Shown in pieces: positions 5,678-6,701 of a DNA stretch of 6,701 bases. Both the position numbers and the translations under genes were made by a program. The first letter of the stretch is position 1. Each line of letters begins with the position of its first letter. The stretch is from Clostridia bacterium (lineage in GTDB: Bacteria; Bacillota; Clostridia; Oscillospirales; CAG-272), in assembly GCA_017379815.1 (NCBI GenBank), contig JAFNVK010000106.1, positions 1 to 6,701 of the forward strand, written 5' to 3'. Below the pieces are notes generated by a model. That model made no database searches, had not been told where the DNA came from, and worked only from the letters and a program-made list of their open reading frames with translations.

Positions 5678-6565
5678 GTGTCCTTTGCCGAGAACGTGCG
5701 GTGCGAGCTCGCCGCGCTCAACGTCAAAAAGCCCTGCTGTCGGCGTATGCTGGGCGCAGGCCTTCTTCTGGGAGCCAAGCTGCTCCCGGGCAAGCAGATC
5801 GCGCTTCGCCTAAAGCAGGAAAGCACGGCCGAGCTGGCGATCCCGCTTCTGTCCTCTCTTTACGGAAAAGCCCCGGACGTCCGCCAAAGCGGAGCGTGCG
5901 GACATCGCTTTTGGGATATTTCCTTTTCCTCTCCCTCGGCGGCAAAGCTTTTGCACGGCGTGCAGGAGGAGGGCATTCTTCCCGTAACCGAAGGAAAAGG
6001 CGTGTGCGAGGGCTGTAGTGCGGCACTTTTGCGCGGTGCGTTTCTGGCCTATGGAACGGTCAACGATCCGCACAAGTCCTTCCATCTGGAGCTTTTGCTT
6101 CCCGAGGGACGGGGAGCGGATGCGCTGGAGAGCTTTCTCTCCTCGATCGGGTATCCTCCCCGCCGCATGACGCGGGCAAACGGGATCGGACTTTACTTCA
6201 AGGATAGCGGCTCGGTGGAGGAGCTGATCACCCTGATGGGCGGGCAGCACGTCGTTTTCGAGGTCATCAACAGCCGCATCGAGCGGGATATCCGCAACAA
6301 CGAAAACCGCGCCACCAACTGCGTGGCGAAGAATATCGAAAAGGCCATTTCTACAGGCACGCGGCAAATGGAGGCGATCGGCCGCCTGATCGAGACGGGA
6401 AGGCTGGACAACCTTACCGAGGGCCTTCGCATCACGGCGATGCTTCGCTACCGCAACCCCGACGCCTCACTGGACGAGCTGACCGCCTTGCACGAGCCGC
6501 CCATTTCCAAGTCCGGATTGAACCACCGTCTGCAACGGATCCTGTCTGAGGCAGAAGAGCTTTGA
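5678..6565 (+). CDS. whiA: DNA-binding regulator WhiA
   Basis: WhiA is a conserved Gram-positive DNA-binding protein, required for sporulation septation in Streptomyces and linked to division and chromosome segregation in Bacillus. The 295 residues show the normal layout: N-terminal MSFAENVRCELA; a LAGLIDADG homing-endonuclease-like fold including LLRGAFLAYGTVNDPHKSFHLEL (117-139); the conserved RIERDIRNNENRATNCVAKNIEKAI (200-224); and a C-terminal helix-turn-helix ending EPPISKSGLNHRLQRI (273-288). As is usual for the family, there is no endonuclease active site to expect. Cysteines cluster at 20-21, 74, 110 and 113. The start is a GTG at 5678, chosen because MSF is the family N-terminus and GGGAGGG lies 7 bases upstream. 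Position after murB is conserved in many Bacillota, but rapZ and yvcK, which often lie between them, are absent. Confidence 0.96.
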   Translation: MSFAENVRCELAALNVKKPCCRRMLGAGLLLGAKLLPGKQIALRLKQESTAELAIPLLSSLYGKAPDVRQSGACGHRFWDISFSSPSAAKLLHGVQEEGILPVTEGKGVCEGCSAALLRGAFLAYGTVNDPHKSFHLELLLPEGRGADALESFLSSIGYPPRRMTRANGIGLYFKDSGSVEELITLMGGQHVVFEVINSRIERDIRNNENRATNCVAKNIEKAISTGTRQMEAIGRLIETGRLDNLTEGLRITAMLRYRNPDASLDELTALHEPPISKSGLNHRLQRILSEAEEL

Positions 6566-6591
6566 CCCCCCAAAAAGGAGACTGTTACAAG

Positions 6592-6701
6592 ATGAAAAAA
6601 TTTGAAGGCATCGTATTGATCGCGGATTTTGACGGTACGCTGGCCTCTCACGGCGTGATCCCCGAGGCGAACTGTGAGGCCATTCGCTATTTCCAGGCGA
6701 A
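6592..6701 (+). CDS. HAD-superfamily phosphatase, N-terminal fragment (cut by window edge)
   Basis: Only the first 36 codons are visible. They include IADFDGTL (10-17), HAD motif I (DxDGT), with D12 as the expected nucleophile that forms the phospho-aspartate intermediate and D14 as general acid/base. The following GVIPEANCEAIRYFQ is like the first helix of Cof-type (HAD-IIB) sugar-phosphate or cofactor phosphatases, in which a line such as 'I.e.n.eAI..f' is common; the subclass is inferred. The ATG follows AAAAAGGAG with an 11-base spacer, and the whiA stop is 26 bp upstream without a terminator, so it probably belongs to the murB-whiA message. Substrate cannot be inferred. Confidence 0.85.
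   Translation, partial: MKKFEGIVLIADFDGTLASHGVIPEANCEAIRYFQA

Noticed and set aside
5678..6565. WhiA LAGLIDADG-like fold as a homing endonuclease or mobile element
   Set aside because: This fold is a normal, non-cleaving part of the chromosomal WhiA family, and the helix-turn-helix tail and murB neighbour confirm that identity.

Overview
The window looks like ordinary chromosomal housekeeping sequence from a GC-rich member of the Bacillota, most likely an uncultured Clostridia-type gut organism. The evidence is a WhiA regulator directly after a type II MurB, a type-1 M18 aminopeptidase, a CoaE/lytic-transglycosylase pair, and strong purine-rich Shine-Dalgarno sites before almost every gene. 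This lineage call is inferred from gene content and protein style, not from a database search.

The layout is two divergent gene strings that leave one short, very AT-rich control region (about 4538-4719). Leftward (minus strand), in order of transcription: a Gfo/Idh/MocA oxidoreductase (4537-3392), dephospho-CoA kinase coaE (3398-2796), a membrane-anchored lytic transglycosylase (2799-2215), an M18 aminopeptidase (2174-795), and peptide chain release factor 1 prfA (732 to beyond the left edge). The first three overlap (7 bp, then a 4-bp ATGA) and are almost certainly translated from one message. The M18 gene and prfA follow after gaps of 40 and 62 bp with no visible terminator. Rightward (plus strand): murB (4720-5634), whiA (5678-6565) and the first 36 codons of a HAD-family phosphatase (6592 to beyond the right edge), also with short gaps and no terminator.

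Functionally the rightward string joins a peptidoglycan-precursor enzyme (MurB) to a regulator linked to division and sporulation (WhiA). The leftward string mixes cofactor synthesis (CoaE), wall turnover (lytic transglycosylase), peptide degradation (M18) and translation termination (RF1). I see no common pathway for the leftward genes beyond growth-related housekeeping.

There is no RNA gene, insertion sequence, CRISPR array, prophage or defence module, and no sign of an undescribed system. The most interesting part is the AT-rich divergent control region. It has matching TTGCAA-N17-TATAAT cores in both directions, a perfect 12-bp palindrome that puts a -10 box on both strands, and an inverted repeat at the predicted leftward start site. 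Smaller points of interest are an altered P-loop in CoaE, a changed motif residue in the lytic transglycosylase, and the absence of rapZ and yvcK between murB and whiA.
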